Positions 16,389-24,563 of a stretch of 34,028 bases of DNA are shown piece after piece (position 1 is the stretch's first letter; the number at the start of each line of letters is the position of its first letter). The notes beneath the pieces are model-generated. The model had not been told where the DNA came from. It ran no database searches and worked only from the letters and a program-made list of their open reading frames with translations. The stretch is from an uncultured Porphyromonas sp. (GTDB lineage Bacteria; Bacteroidota; Bacteroidia; Bacteroidales; Porphyromonadaceae). The stretch is taken from assembly GCF_947254915.1 (NCBI RefSeq), contig NZ_CAMYEZ010000007.1, positions 1 to 34,028 on the forward strand, in the 5' to 3' direction. Both the position numbers and the translations under genes were made by a program.

Positions 16389-16982
16389 TTACTCAGCAGC
16401 TGGAGCCTCCTCGGTAGCTGGAGCTTCCTCAGTAGCTGGTGCCTCTTCGGTAGCATTAGCCTCCTCGGCAGCCTCAGCTTCAGCCTTTGCAGCGGCCTCT
16501 GCCTCAGCCTTCTCGCGCTCGATGGCTGCTTTCTTCTCCTCTAGAGCCTTGCTACGCTCCTTGTTTTGCTCTTCCTCAGCCTCATGCTGCTTCTGAGCTA
16601 TATCCTGAGCCTTCTGCTGGTCACGCTCAGCGACTCCCTTGAGGAGCTGCTGCTTGTTCGTGTGCCATGCCTCAAAGCGCTGGTCTGCGACCTCCTGTGT
16701 GAATGCGCCCTTGGCGACACCACCATCGAGATGCTTCTTAAGGAGGACACCCTCACGAGAGAGGATGCGACGTGCGGTGTCACTAGGCTGTGCACCGACC
16801 TTGAGCCAATAGAGAGCACGGTCAAACTTCAAATCTATTGTAGCAGGATTAGTGTTCGGATTATAAGAACCTATCCTCTCAATAAACTTTCCATCCCGTG
16901 GAGCCCTGCTATCAGCGATGACGATACGGTAGAAGGGGTAGCCACGACGACCGAATCTTTGTAGTCTGATTTTAGTTGCCAT
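16389..16982 (-). CDS. rpsP: 30S ribosomal protein S16 with a long Ala/Glu-rich C-terminal tail
   Basis: Small-subunit ribosomal protein, 197 residues from MATKIRLQRFGRRGYPFYRIV, the standard S16 start. The conserved S16 domain ends near residue 85 (ALYWLKVGAQPSDTARRIL). About 110 extra residues follow: a charged helical stretch (QKAQDIAQKQHEAEEEQNK) and a low-complexity end with three copies of ATEEAP. Bacteroidota S16 proteins commonly carry such extensions, although its role is not known. A reading start at 17048 is excluded because the -7 box TACCTTTG (17046-17053) lies there; the leader is about 60 nt. It has its own promoter and terminator. Confidence 0.93.
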   Translation of the reverse strand: MATKIRLQRFGRRGYPFYRIVIADSRAPRDGKFIERIGSYNPNTNPATIDLKFDRALYWLKVGAQPSDTARRILSREGVLLKKHLDGGVAKGAFTQEVADQRFEAWHTNKQQLLKGVAERDQQKAQDIAQKQHEAEEEQNKERSKALEEKKAAIEREKAEAEAAAKAEAEAAEEANATEEAPATEEAPATEEAPAAE

Positions 16983-17045
16983 TGTTGATATTGAGATTTG
17001 AATGATTTGGATGTCCGTCCAGAGCCTTGGCTCGTACGAACTGTG

Positions 17046-17053
17046 CAAAGGTA
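17046..17053 (-). promoter_or_regulatory. -7 box for rpsP
   Basis: TACCTTTG on minus, 64 bp before the rpsP ATG at 16982. A TTG -33 element was not seen at 19-21 bp spacing. The stretch 17054-17152 upstream shows nothing else before repeat R1 copy B begins. Confidence 0.5.
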
Positions 17054-17152
17054 CGCAAAAAAGTTGATTCCACCATCACTTCAAGACTTTGTGGTCAGGA
17101 CTTACACTACAGAGTGGAGGGGTGACGTATTCTAGCGGACGAGTGCATCTAC

Positions 17153-17412
17153 GCCTCTATGAAAGAAATCGGGTGGTGGAGGAAGTCAGGAAATTCATCC
17201 GTAGATATTCTGGATTATCCAGCGAGAAATGGAAAAATTCTTCCGAACTTTCATTTCTTTCTTCCGAACTTTCATTTCATTCTTCCGAAGTTTTATTTCG
17301 GAGCTCGGTGGAGAATTTTTGTTTTGCAGTGAGCTACTGGGAAAATTCCTCGGGAGAAATTGAAATTAGAGGAGATGAAGGAGTCGCTATAGCGTGTGCC
17401 TATAGCGCTACG
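17153..17412 (+). repeat. Dispersed repeat R1, copy B
   Basis: Same order of parts as the copy at 3789: CTCTATGAAAGAAATCGG box, hairpin around CTGGATTATCCAG, three 21-bp units at 17240-17260, 17261-17281 and 17282-17302, a GAGCTCGGTGGAGAA box, GAGCTACTGGGAAAATTCC, CTCGGGAGA and an AT-rich tail ending TATAGCGCTACG. The tail matches the tail of the 25106 copy closely. Its end overlaps the last codons and stop of the comEC-like gene (stop at 17400-17402). It occupies most of the gene-free stretch 16983-17399. Confidence 0.8.
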
Positions 17413-18956
17413 TTGCGGGGACGGGCTAGGAGGTTCTGAACCCAGGCGTAGAGGAGGAGGTAGTAAGCGACGCAGAGCCAGAGCGGCATGGTGATGTTGA
17501 GCTGAGCGGTGAAGTGCTGCTCAAGAAGTGCCACCGCTCCACAGGTGAGGTCGCTCACGCCGACGAGGAGCATCGGTAGGAGCGTCGTGGGGAGCCCGAG
17601 GGCGAGGAGTCCCATGGTGACTAGCCCTGTGATGATGAGTAGCGTGGCGAGGAGCGACAGGAGGAGGTTGGCGAGGAGCAGCCAGACGGCGGTATTGCCG
17701 AAGCTCCGTGCGAGGATAGGCCAGACGAAGAGTTGTACGGCTAGGGTCGTGACGATGAGGTAGTAGAGGTAGCTGACGATGCGGGAGCTACTCGGTGTGA
17801 TGCGTTGGTTGAGTGCGCCCCAGGTGACGAAAATGGCTAGCACCGCTCCGAAGCTGAGCTGCATACCTACGTCAAAGAGTGCGTAGGGTGAGACAATGAG
17901 TAGAAGGACGGCTGCCTGCGCCCAGACGTTGAGCCGATCGGTGGAGCGCCCCAAGAGCCGTGCCACGACAAAGATGGAGAACATGAGCGAGGCTCGGAGT
18001 GTCGGGATGGAGAGTCCGCAGACGAAAGCGTAGAGCCATACGGCTACGAGGGTGAGGCTCCAGCGCAGGAGGTAAGCAGTACGGACGTTGTGGATGAGTC
18101 GGAGCGGGTAGCGTATGAGCCAGTAGATGAGTAGCAGGACGACTCCGACGTGAAAGCCACTGACCGACAGCAGGTGCGCAACGCCTACGGAGCGAAACTG
18201 TGCCTCTGCGACGGTTCCTTCGGAGCGATCGCCTAGGCAGATGGCACGGAGCGTCTCTCGCTGTAGTGGAGTGAACCTGTCAATCTCGTCTAGTGTGCCA
18301 CCGATGCGCTGCTGGAGGGTGTAGGCGTGGTAGCGTAATTGGTCCCAGAGCGACCAATGGGTAGTGGTTGGAGCATCGCAAGCTTCTGCTGTGGAGGCGG
18401 ATAGTACGCCCGAAGCCTTTCGTGAGAGGAGGTAGTGCTGATAGCTTGACGAGGAGACTTGGTTTACTGGTGTGAGCCGTCCACGGACGAGGTAACTGGT
18501 GCGGGGCGAGAGTTGCAGCGAGTCATTATATAGGTATAGCATGATGCGCTGACCACTCCAGCGAACGAGGGTTGCTCCGCTCGGGTCTGTCGCTTGCTCG
18601 ATGATAGCCTCGGCACGAGAGCCCTGTTCGCGTGCTGTGGGCGGGCGAGAGATGGTGACGAGGTAGGTTGTTTCCTCGCTGGGCTGTGGAAGTTGTGCGA
18701 CCCGTTCCCGTGGAATTGTTGCCAGACAAGCTCCCATGCAGAGGAGAACTAAGTACCAAGCGGAGCCAGCGAGGAGCGCTTTATGCCAAAGCCTAGAGAG
18801 GACGAGGAGGAGCGTCGCCACGGCGATGCCGAGGAGGTACCACTGCGCTGCTAGTAGCCCGAGACTACCTAGATAAATGCCCAGCACTAGTGACAGAAGT
18901 GTCACCAATGCTGGGCGCATGATTGTGGCGTGTAGCCCTCGGACGAGGTAGTGCAA
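17400..18956 (-). CDS. comEC: ComEC/Rec2-family DNA-uptake channel protein, short form
   Basis: Inner-membrane protein of 518 residues. It begins with three hydrophobic segments and an OB-like domain (DUF4131 region, residues about 30-180), followed by the competence core with the signature GVAHLLSVSGFHVGVVLLLI near residue 255 and several membrane segments. In ComEC this channel passes single-stranded DNA into the cytoplasm. The C-terminal metallo-beta-lactamase-like domain found in longer members (about 750 residues) is absent; the protein ends after its last membrane helix, and repeat R1 supplies its last codons and stop. It is the last gene of the queD-comEC run, 6 bp after rpe. Whether the short form is native or truncated is unresolved. 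Confidence 0.8.
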   Translation of the reverse strand: MHYLVRGLHATIMRPALVTLLSLVLGIYLGSLGLLAAQWYLLGIAVATLLLVLSRLWHKALLAGSAWYLVLLCMGACLATIPRERVAQLPQPSEETTYLVTISRPPTAREQGSRAEAIIEQATDPSGATLVRWSGQRIMLYLYNDSLQLSPRTSYLVRGRLTPVNQVSSSSYQHYLLSRKASGVLSASTAEACDAPTTTHWSLWDQLRYHAYTLQQRIGGTLDEIDRFTPLQRETLRAICLGDRSEGTVAEAQFRSVGVAHLLSVSGFHVGVVLLLIYWLIRYPLRLIHNVRTAYLLRWSLTLVAVWLYAFVCGLSIPTLRASLMFSIFVVARLLGRSTDRLNVWAQAAVLLLIVSPYALFDVGMQLSFGAVLAIFVTWGALNQRITPSSSRIVSYLYYLIVTTLAVQLFVWPILARSFGNTAVWLLLANLLLSLLATLLIITGLVTMGLLALGLPTTLLPMLLVGVSDLTCGAVALLEQHFTAQLNITMPLWLCVAYYLLLYAWVQNLLARPRNVAL

Positions 18957-18962
18957 GGTGGC

Positions 18963-19610
18963 TTACAAGGCGTGTAGCTGTGCAATCATCTCTTGAGGAC
19001 TGGGCGCCTTAAAGACGGCACTGCCTGCCACGAGCGAGTCGGCACCCGCCTCGACAAGCTGGCGACCGGTCTCGAGGTTGACCCCGCCATCGACCTGTAT
19101 GAGGGTGGAGAGTCCCTGCTCTTGGATCATTTTGCGCAGGCGCTCGACCTTGCGGATAGAATGCTCAATAAACTTTTGCCCGCCATAACCAGGGTTGACA
19201 CTCATGAGGAGCACCATGTCGGCTTCGCAGAGGATGTCGGTGAGGAGCTCCACGGGGGTGTGCGGATTGAGTGTGACGGCTGGACGCATGCCCGCCTCAC
19301 GGATAGCCCGCAGCGTGCGGTGTAGGTGGGGGCACACCTCGTAGTGTACATTCATAATGTGGATGCCGAGCTTGGCAAACTGGTCGATGAACTTCCACGG
19401 CTCAACGATCATCAGATGCACGTCGAGAGGCTTCTGACAGATGGGGCGTATCGCCTCAATGATGGGAAAGCCAAAGGAGAGGTTCGGAACGAAGACACCA
19501 TCCATCACGTCAATGTGGAGCCAGTCGCACTGACTCTCGTTGATCATCGTGATCTCATCGGCGAGATGCAGGAAGTCGGCACTGAGGAGGGAGGGAGATA
19601 CAATAGCCAT
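18963..19610 (-). CDS. rpe: Ribulose-phosphate 3-epimerase
   Basis: Cytoplasmic TIM-barrel enzyme of the pentose phosphate pathway that interconverts ribulose 5-phosphate and xylulose 5-phosphate; 215 residues, normal length. Motifs: SPSLLSADF at the start, metal-binding and catalytic HIDVMDGVFVPN (H32, D34), DVHLMIVEP, the phosphate loop region MSVNPGYGGQKF, and the second catalytic Asp in QVDGGVN. It lies 36 bp after the FAH-fold gene and 6 bp before comEC, within the minus-strand run. Confidence 0.95.
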   Translation of the reverse strand: MAIVSPSLLSADFLHLADEITMINESQCDWLHIDVMDGVFVPNLSFGFPIIEAIRPICQKPLDVHLMIVEPWKFIDQFAKLGIHIMNVHYEVCPHLHRTLRAIREAGMRPAVTLNPHTPVELLTDILCEADMVLLMSVNPGYGGQKFIEHSIRKVERLRKMIQEQGLSTLIQVDGGVNLETGRQLVEAGADSLVAGSAVFKAPSPQEMIAQLHAL

Positions 19611-19646
19611 AGTGAAGGGGTTTTAAGACGATTCGATATAGATGCT

Positions 19647-20204
19647 TTACTTGATGCGTAGTAGGGTAGTGGAGCGGAGCCTTTCGCCAGCCTGTAGTGT
19701 CAGGGAGAGCTGTTGCTCGGGGGCAATGGCGGGAGCCGCTGTTATGGGGATAGCGTTGAGTAGGAGTACGTCGCCGGTGTGAATGGTGAGGCACTCGGAG
19801 AGGAGCGAGAGCGCTTGGCAGACCGCCTCACGGGAGAGCGTCCAGCTCTGCTCGGAGAGGGTCAGTGTGTAGTGCTCTGCGAGCGCAGTGTCAAGGGGTT
19901 GCCAGTCGAGGGCTACGGCACTGCCGTCGTATACCTTAGCACGCTCCCAGGGAGCGCCCGCCTCACGTAGCTCAGCGAGTAGCGAGCGACAGGTGATGTC
20001 CCAGCCAGCAGCGCACGACTCGATGTATCGCTCGGCAAAGGGTGGCGCCACGCACTTGCCTGTACGTCCTATCTTGATGGCGAGCGAAGGAATGGCGCAC
20101 CACTCCGCTTCGAGGTGTGGAACGAAGAAGGGGTAGCCCGGGCGAAGGAGTGCTTCGCCTTTGTAAAAGAGCCGAGACTCGTCGTCTATGCCGTAGACCT
20201 TCAT
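19647..20204 (-). CDS. Fumarylacetoacetate hydrolase (FAH)-fold protein with apparently lost metal ligands
   Basis: Protein of 185 residues that resembles the short FAH-family proteins of Bacteroidales: KGEALLRPGYPFFVPH, KIGRTGKCVAPPFAERYI, GWDITCRSLLAELREAG and APWERAKVYDGSAV line up with the usual blocks. In active members the metal is held by an ExE pair (as in YETEL) and an Asp in a GxDxTARD-type block. Here the aligned ExE position reads IPS (in CAIPSLAIKIG), while the Asp of GWDIT remains. This suggests a protein without the normal metal-dependent activity. The comparison is from memory of the family. The start overlaps the rmlB stop as ATGA, so translation is coupled to rmlB. Confidence 0.65.
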   Translation of the reverse strand: MKVYGIDDESRLFYKGEALLRPGYPFFVPHLEAEWCAIPSLAIKIGRTGKCVAPPFAERYIESCAAGWDITCRSLLAELREAGAPWERAKVYDGSAVALDWQPLDTALAEHYTLTLSEQSWTLSREAVCQALSLLSECLTIHTGDVLLLNAIPITAAPAIAPEQQLSLTLQAGERLRSTTLLRIK

Positions 20205-21346
20205 CGTCCGCTGTACATCTGCTGGTAGTAGTGCTGGTAGTCTTCGTCGGTGATACCCTTGACCCAGTCGAAGTGGTCAAGGTACCAGTCAATCGTGTAG
20301 CCGATGCCCTCGGCAAAGGGGATCGAGGGTAGCCACCCTAGTTCCTGATGAATGAAGGTGGGGTCGATGCCGTAGCGGGCGTCGTGGCCGAGGCGATCAC
20401 GGACGAAGGTAATCAACTCTTCGTTGATTAGCTCGGGCTGAACCTGAACTCCTAAGATCTCAGAGATACGCTCGGCACGTGCCGGTTCTTTGCTCAGACG
20501 ATCGTGCAGCTGGTTGATGATGATACGGACTATCTCTAGATTGGTATGTTCGTTATGCCCGCCGATGTTGTACGCTGTGCCAGCTTTCCCTTGGGTCACC
20601 ACGAGGTGGAGTGCACGACAATGGTCGGTGACGTAGAGCCAGTCACGGACGTTCTCGCCCGTTCCGTAGATCGGTATCTCCTTGCCGAGGAGACACTGAC
20701 GGATGACGAGCGGGATGAGCTTCTCGGGAAACTGGTAGGGGCCGTAGTTGTTCGAGCATCTGGTCCAAACGACTGGCGCATGGTGCGTGTGCACGGCTGC
20801 TTGGCAGAGGAGATCGGCCGAAGCTTTCGCAGCACTGTAGGGACTGCGCGGATCGAGCGGTGTGCTCTCCACGAAGAAGCCTTCCCGGCCGAGCGAACCG
20901 TACACCTCGTCCGTAGAGACCTGAAGCATCATACGTCCCTCCTGCCATACGGGATAAGAGCCTCGCCCGCTGGTGGTAGACCAATGGTTGCGAATAGTGT
21001 CTAGCAAGGTCTGCACGCCGAGGATGTTGGTACGAACGAAGATGGCGGGGTCCTCGATGCTTCGATCGACGTGGCTCTCGGCCGCAAGGTTGATCAGGTA
21101 GTGCGGAGCGTAGCGGGTGAAGAGGTCGTCCATCGCCTCGGCATCGCAGATGTCTGCCTGGACGAAGACGATCCGTTCGTTGTCAATGAGCGGTTCGATG
21201 GAGCGGTAGTTGCCCGCATAGGTTAGTTTGTCGATCAGGACGATCCGCTCGTCGGAAGCAAGGGCTTCGCTCAGGTAGTAAGCGAGGTTAGTGCCGATGA
21301 AGCCAGCAGCTCCAGTCACGGCGTAGGTATGTCGGTATGAGGTCAT
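20201..21346 (-). CDS. rfbB: dTDP-glucose 4,6-dehydratase
   Basis: NAD-dependent SDR enzyme for dTDP-L-rhamnose synthesis, 381 residues from MTSYRHTYAVTGAAG. The Rossmann loop TGAAGFIG is at 11-18, the catalytic STDEVYG follows, and the YxxxK pair is in YSAAKASAD. A reading start at 21445 would overlap rfbC by about 90 bp and adds unrelated sequence, so the ATG at 21346 (11 bp after the rfbC stop) is preferred. Together with RfbC it carries out steps 2 and 3 of the four-step pathway; the genes for steps 1 and 4 (rmlA, rmlD) are not in the window. Rhamnose is used in O-antigen and other surface glycans. Also called rmlB. Confidence 0.93.
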   Translation of the reverse strand: MTSYRHTYAVTGAAGFIGTNLAYYLSEALASDERIVLIDKLTYAGNYRSIEPLIDNERIVFVQADICDAEAMDDLFTRYAPHYLINLAAESHVDRSIEDPAIFVRTNILGVQTLLDTIRNHWSTTSGRGSYPVWQEGRMMLQVSTDEVYGSLGREGFFVESTPLDPRSPYSAAKASADLLCQAAVHTHHAPVVWTRCSNNYGPYQFPEKLIPLVIRQCLLGKEIPIYGTGENVRDWLYVTDHCRALHLVVTQGKAGTAYNIGGHNEHTNLEIVRIIINQLHDRLSKEPARAERISEILGVQVQPELINEELITFVRDRLGHDARYGIDPTFIHQELGWLPSIPFAEGIGYTIDWYLDHFDWVKGITDEDYQHYYQQMYSGR

Positions 21347-21357
21347 AGCGTAAGGTG

Positions 21358-21924
21358 TCAAAAGCGTGATGCGGTGTAGTCGGCTAGGGAGATACCGCGC
21401 AGGTCTTTGTCCGAAAGGATCAGCTCCTCGGGCGAGATGCCCCACGACTCCCAGGGGATCGCCAGCTGCGGGTCGTCATAGCGTATGCAGAGCTCGCTCT
21501 CGGGGGCGTAGCCGTTGTCCACTTTGTAGAGAAACTTCGCTTGCTCCGAGAGCACGAGGAAGCCGTGCGCAAACTCTCTCGGTATGTAGAGCTGCCGATG
21601 GTTCTGCTCCGAGAGATGATAGCTGCGCCACTGCCCATAAGTGTCGCTGTCTCGCCGTAGGTCCACGATCAGATCTATGATCTCGCCCACGACGCAACGC
21701 ACCAGTTTCGCTTGGCTCGCCTCGCCTCGCTGGAGATGCAGACCACGCAAGACACCACGGACGGAGGACGATTCGTTTTCCTGCACCCAAGGTCTAGGCG
21801 CGACGGTCGCTGCAAAGTCTGCCGTGCGATAAGTCTCGGCAAAGTAGCCACGCGCATCGCCGTAGCAGTCTGGCTCAATAAGGTAGACGCCCGCTAAGTC
21901 TGGGTCCGCTTGGTAATGTATCAT
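21358..21924 (-). CDS. rfbC: dTDP-4-dehydrorhamnose 3,5-epimerase
   Basis: Cupin-fold epimerase of 188 residues, normal length, acting on the product of RfbB in dTDP-L-rhamnose synthesis. Signature blocks: RGYFAETYR, VQENESSSVRGVLRGLHLQ with the catalytic His H63, a VGEIIDLIVDLRRDSDTYG block, and the substrate-binding IPREFAHGFLVLSEQAKFLYK. It lies 20 bp after the PorE-like gene and 11 bp before rfbB in the same run. Also called rmlC. Confidence 0.95.
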   Translation of the reverse strand: MIHYQADPDLAGVYLIEPDCYGDARGYFAETYRTADFAATVAPRPWVQENESSSVRGVLRGLHLQRGEASQAKLVRCVVGEIIDLIVDLRRDSDTYGQWRSYHLSEQNHRQLYIPREFAHGFLVLSEQAKFLYKVDNGYAPESELCIRYDDPQLAIPWESWGISPEELILSDKDLRGISLADYTASRF

Positions 21925-21944
21925 TGCTTAGGTCACTCTATATA

Positions 21945-23942
21945 TTATTGTATGACGGTAAACTCGGTGCGACGGTTGAGCTGGTCGCAGATGACTTGCT
22001 GCTCTTTGGTCAGCGTGCCGACCCATTCGGCCGTTAGCTCCTGCCCCTCGGGCAACCAATCGAAGCGTGTCGCCATTCCTTTGGTCACTACGTAAGGACG
22101 CTCCTTGCCGTAGCCACGAGCCTCTAGGCGGTCGGCCGCAATGCCCTTGGCGATGAGGTAGTCGACGACGCTCTGCGCACGACGCTGTGAGAGCCTCTTA
22201 TTGTACCTCTGCGAACCCTTGCGGTCGGTGTTACTGCTCAGTTCGAGGCGCACGTCGGGGTTTTGCTCTAGGAGCGTGACGAGGTAGTCGAGACTCTTCT
22301 TCCCCTCGGGGCGTAGCGAAGCTCGGTCAAAGTCGTAGTAGATGTCGTGAATCTGCTCCGAGTGCAGGCGCGAAGCTAGGTAAAAGTCAACCAAGTAGTC
22401 GGTGCTCTCGGTGGCGCTGTCGGTCACGAGCGGCATGTATTGGTTGAGATAGTCCGGGTGCGAGGCATGTAGCACGTAGCGGTTGGACCCGGCAATCTCA
22501 AGGACAAAAGAACCGTCGTCACGTGTCGAAACAATGGGTGTAGCAAGCAAACCTTGCTCATCGGCAATGCGTACCGTCGCCTGCGGGATGCCGTACCCCT
22601 CTCGGTCCATCACGAAGCCATCGATGCGTATGATGGTGGCGGGCAATGAGAAGCGGTAGAGGTGTGGTCGTCCACGCTGGTCGCCACGAGTCGAGGAGAG
22701 GTAACCCTCCTCCGCTAAGCCCGACTGCGGTTTCGGTGCGAAGGTGATGGCGTAGTCATCGGCGGGGGAGTTCATCGGAGCGCCCAGATGCGTCACCTGC
22801 CACCCGCCGAGCGAGTCCATCTGCGCCTTGTATAGGTCCAGTCCGCCCAGCCCCACACGTCCATCAGAGGAGAAGTACAGGGTACTGTCGCCCACCATCG
22901 TGGGGAAGAGTTCGTCGCCAGGCGTATTGATCTCGTTGCCGAGGTGCTCCGGCTTGCCCCAGCCATGCTCGCTGAGGGCTATGCGGTAAAGGTCTTTGCC
23001 ACCCAAGCCAGCCCCCTCGCTCACGAAGTAAAGGTATCGTCCCGAAGCGTCAATGGCGGGGTGCGCCGCCATACGTAGCGAATCCTCCCAGATGGGTACG
23101 CGCTCGCCTTTGCCCCAGCCTCCTTGGCTAGACTTGGAGGCTTTGTAGATCTGCACGGTACGGTCGTAGGTGGAGCTTTGCTCAGCGTAGGAGTAGTAGA
23201 GCGTGTTGCCGTCTGACGAGATGGAGGGCGTACCCTCATCTTCGGGCGTATTGACACTGCCTGGCACGCTGTCGGGGCGGGACCACTTGCCCGCAGCGTC
23301 CTGCTTGATCATAAAGAGATTGTTCGTCCCCAGCCCTGTCACTTCGCTCTCCTGCAGCATATCACGGAGAGGCACACGGCTACTGGTGAAGTAGAGTATC
23401 GTGCCGTCGGGCGCATAGCAAGGGGCAAACTCCGCATAGGGCGAGATCAAGAGACGATCCGTCTCGACCGTGTGTCCCGTGGGGTGGGCGAGGATCGAAT
23501 CAGCCTGACGCACACTCGCCAGTCCTATGCGTCCGAAGTAGTCGTGTGGGTAGTACTCTAGAAACTGCTTGTAAGCTTTGCCCGCCTCCCGCCAGCGCCC
23601 CAGCTGTTGTAGCTCCTGAGCAATGCGTAGGTGGAGGATCGAGTCGGGATAGTTGCCCGAGAGCGCTAGGTTGTAGCAGTTGAGCGCACGGGGTGTGTTG
23701 CCCAGTCGTCGGTAATTCTCCGCAGCTTTGAAGGCTAGGTAAGCCCGATGCTCTGGCTTCTTGCGAGAGGTGCGGCGGTAGAGCGTGTAGTAGCTATCGG
23801 CAGCGAGGGCGTAGCGACCTGTATGGTCGTACAGCTCCGCCTTGCTCAGCGTCACACTCTTGCAGCCTATCAAGCTACAGAGCGCCATAGCGCACGGGAG
23901 TAGCACGAGCAACCAGCGAATATGTGACGACGAGACCTTCAT
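21945..23942 (-). CDS. porE: PorE-like type IX secretion lipoprotein (TPR, PD40 propeller, regulatory-like domain, OmpA C-terminus)
   Basis: Outer-membrane-associated lipoprotein of 665 residues. The lipobox LIGC places the acylated Cys at residue 27. TPR-like helices follow (about 30-150), then PD40 propeller blades with repeated YFTSSR / LYYSYA / LGGKDLY / LGGLDLY motifs (about 165-440), a carboxypeptidase-regulatory-like domain (RIDGFVMDREGYGIPQATV) and an OmpA-like peptidoglycan-binding domain (YYDFDRASLRPEG, then SQRRAQSVVDYLIAKGI). This order is that of P. gingivalis PorE (PG1058), a peptidoglycan-binding part of the type IX secretion machinery. The ATG at 23942 is chosen because it begins the signal peptide and does not overlap queE; an upstream ATG at 24002 does. 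Confidence 0.85.
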   Translation of the reverse strand: MKVSSSHIRWLLVLLPCAMALCSLIGCKSVTLSKAELYDHTGRYALAADSYYTLYRRTSRKKPEHRAYLAFKAAENYRRLGNTPRALNCYNLALSGNYPDSILHLRIAQELQQLGRWREAGKAYKQFLEYYPHDYFGRIGLASVRQADSILAHPTGHTVETDRLLISPYAEFAPCYAPDGTILYFTSSRVPLRDMLQESEVTGLGTNNLFMIKQDAAGKWSRPDSVPGSVNTPEDEGTPSISSDGNTLYYSYAEQSSTYDRTVQIYKASKSSQGGWGKGERVPIWEDSLRMAAHPAIDASGRYLYFVSEGAGLGGKDLYRIALSEHGWGKPEHLGNEINTPGDELFPTMVGDSTLYFSSDGRVGLGGLDLYKAQMDSLGGWQVTHLGAPMNSPADDYAITFAPKPQSGLAEEGYLSSTRGDQRGRPHLYRFSLPATIIRIDGFVMDREGYGIPQATVRIADEQGLLATPIVSTRDDGSFVLEIAGSNRYVLHASHPDYLNQYMPLVTDSATESTDYLVDFYLASRLHSEQIHDIYYDFDRASLRPEGKKSLDYLVTLLEQNPDVRLELSSNTDRKGSQRYNKRLSQRRAQSVVDYLIAKGIAADRLEARGYGKERPYVVTKGMATRFDWLPEGQELTAEWVGTLTKEQQVICDQLNRRTEFTVIQ

Positions 23943-23956
23943 AGCAAACTGTTTAC

Positions 23957-24562
23957 TTAGCGAAACCCTAGCAACTTGTGTAGCTGTACGCTGAGTCGCC
24001 ACTCGGGGTGGGCTAGGACGAAGTCCATACAGCGTGCCACCACTGCCGACATCTCTACGCCCGTCTCCTCTACGGGGCTGACGTAGTAACGCCGAGCCTG
24101 CACCAATTGCTCGATAGGTGGCGGTAGTGGAGCGCCTAGTTGTAGTGGCCAGCGCACCTCATCAATGCCGTCAGGGTAGTTATCTACAAAACGCTCCCGC
24201 AGGCCACTTATTGCTTCTGCCTTAGGCGAGCAAGTGACATAGTCCAGTCCTCGAGGCACAGGGCGTGTGCCATTTGTCTCGATAGACTGACGATAGCCCT
24301 GCTCGTGAAAGAAAGCTATATGCTCCTCCCGCAGCGCTAAGGTCGGTTCGCCACCAGTCCAGAGGATGTCACGGCAGGGGTAGCTCTCCAGCTTTGCCAA
24401 AATCTCTGCGACGGTCATGAGCCGATGCCCCGCAAAGTCCGTGTCGCAGTAGTCGCAGGAGAGATTGCACCCCGAGAGTCGCACGAAGAGCATCGCGCGA
24501 CCCATCTGTCCTCCCTCGCCTTGGAGACTGTAGAAGATTTCGTTGACTGGTAGCGACTGCAT
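23957..24562 (-). CDS. queE: 7-carboxy-7-deazaguanine synthase (radical SAM)
   Basis: Radical SAM enzyme that turns 6-carboxytetrahydropterin into 7-carboxy-7-deazaguanine on the way to queuosine in tRNA. 201 residues from MQSLPVNEIFYSLQGEG, a typical QueE start. The iron-sulfur cluster motif CxxxCxxC is C32, C36, C39 in CNLSCDYC, and the SAM-binding WTGGEPTL follows. The next gene up, queD, ends one base earlier, so the two steps are tightly linked. An upstream start at 24613 would overlap queD and is rejected. Confidence 0.95.
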   Translation of the reverse strand: MQSLPVNEIFYSLQGEGGQMGRAMLFVRLSGCNLSCDYCDTDFAGHRLMTVAEILAKLESYPCRDILWTGGEPTLALREEHIAFFHEQGYRQSIETNGTRPVPRGLDYVTCSPKAEAISGLRERFVDNYPDGIDEVRWPLQLGAPLPPPIEQLVQARRYYVSPVEETGVEMSAVVARCMDFVLAHPEWRLSVQLHKLLGFR

Positions 24563-24563
24563 A

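Noticed and set aside
16983..17048. Longer S16 frame starting MHSSYEP
   Set aside because: Its start lies in the -7 promoter box, and MATKIRLQRFGRRG is the conserved S16 start.
17089..17439. 116-codon plus-strand open frame as a gene
   Set aside because: It lies in repeat R1, uses a frame not kept in other copies, and runs antisense into the comEC end.
21347..21445. Longer rfbB reading frame beginning MGHLARG
   Set aside because: It overlaps the rfbC coding end and shows no dehydratase similarity before MTSYRHTYAVTGAAG.
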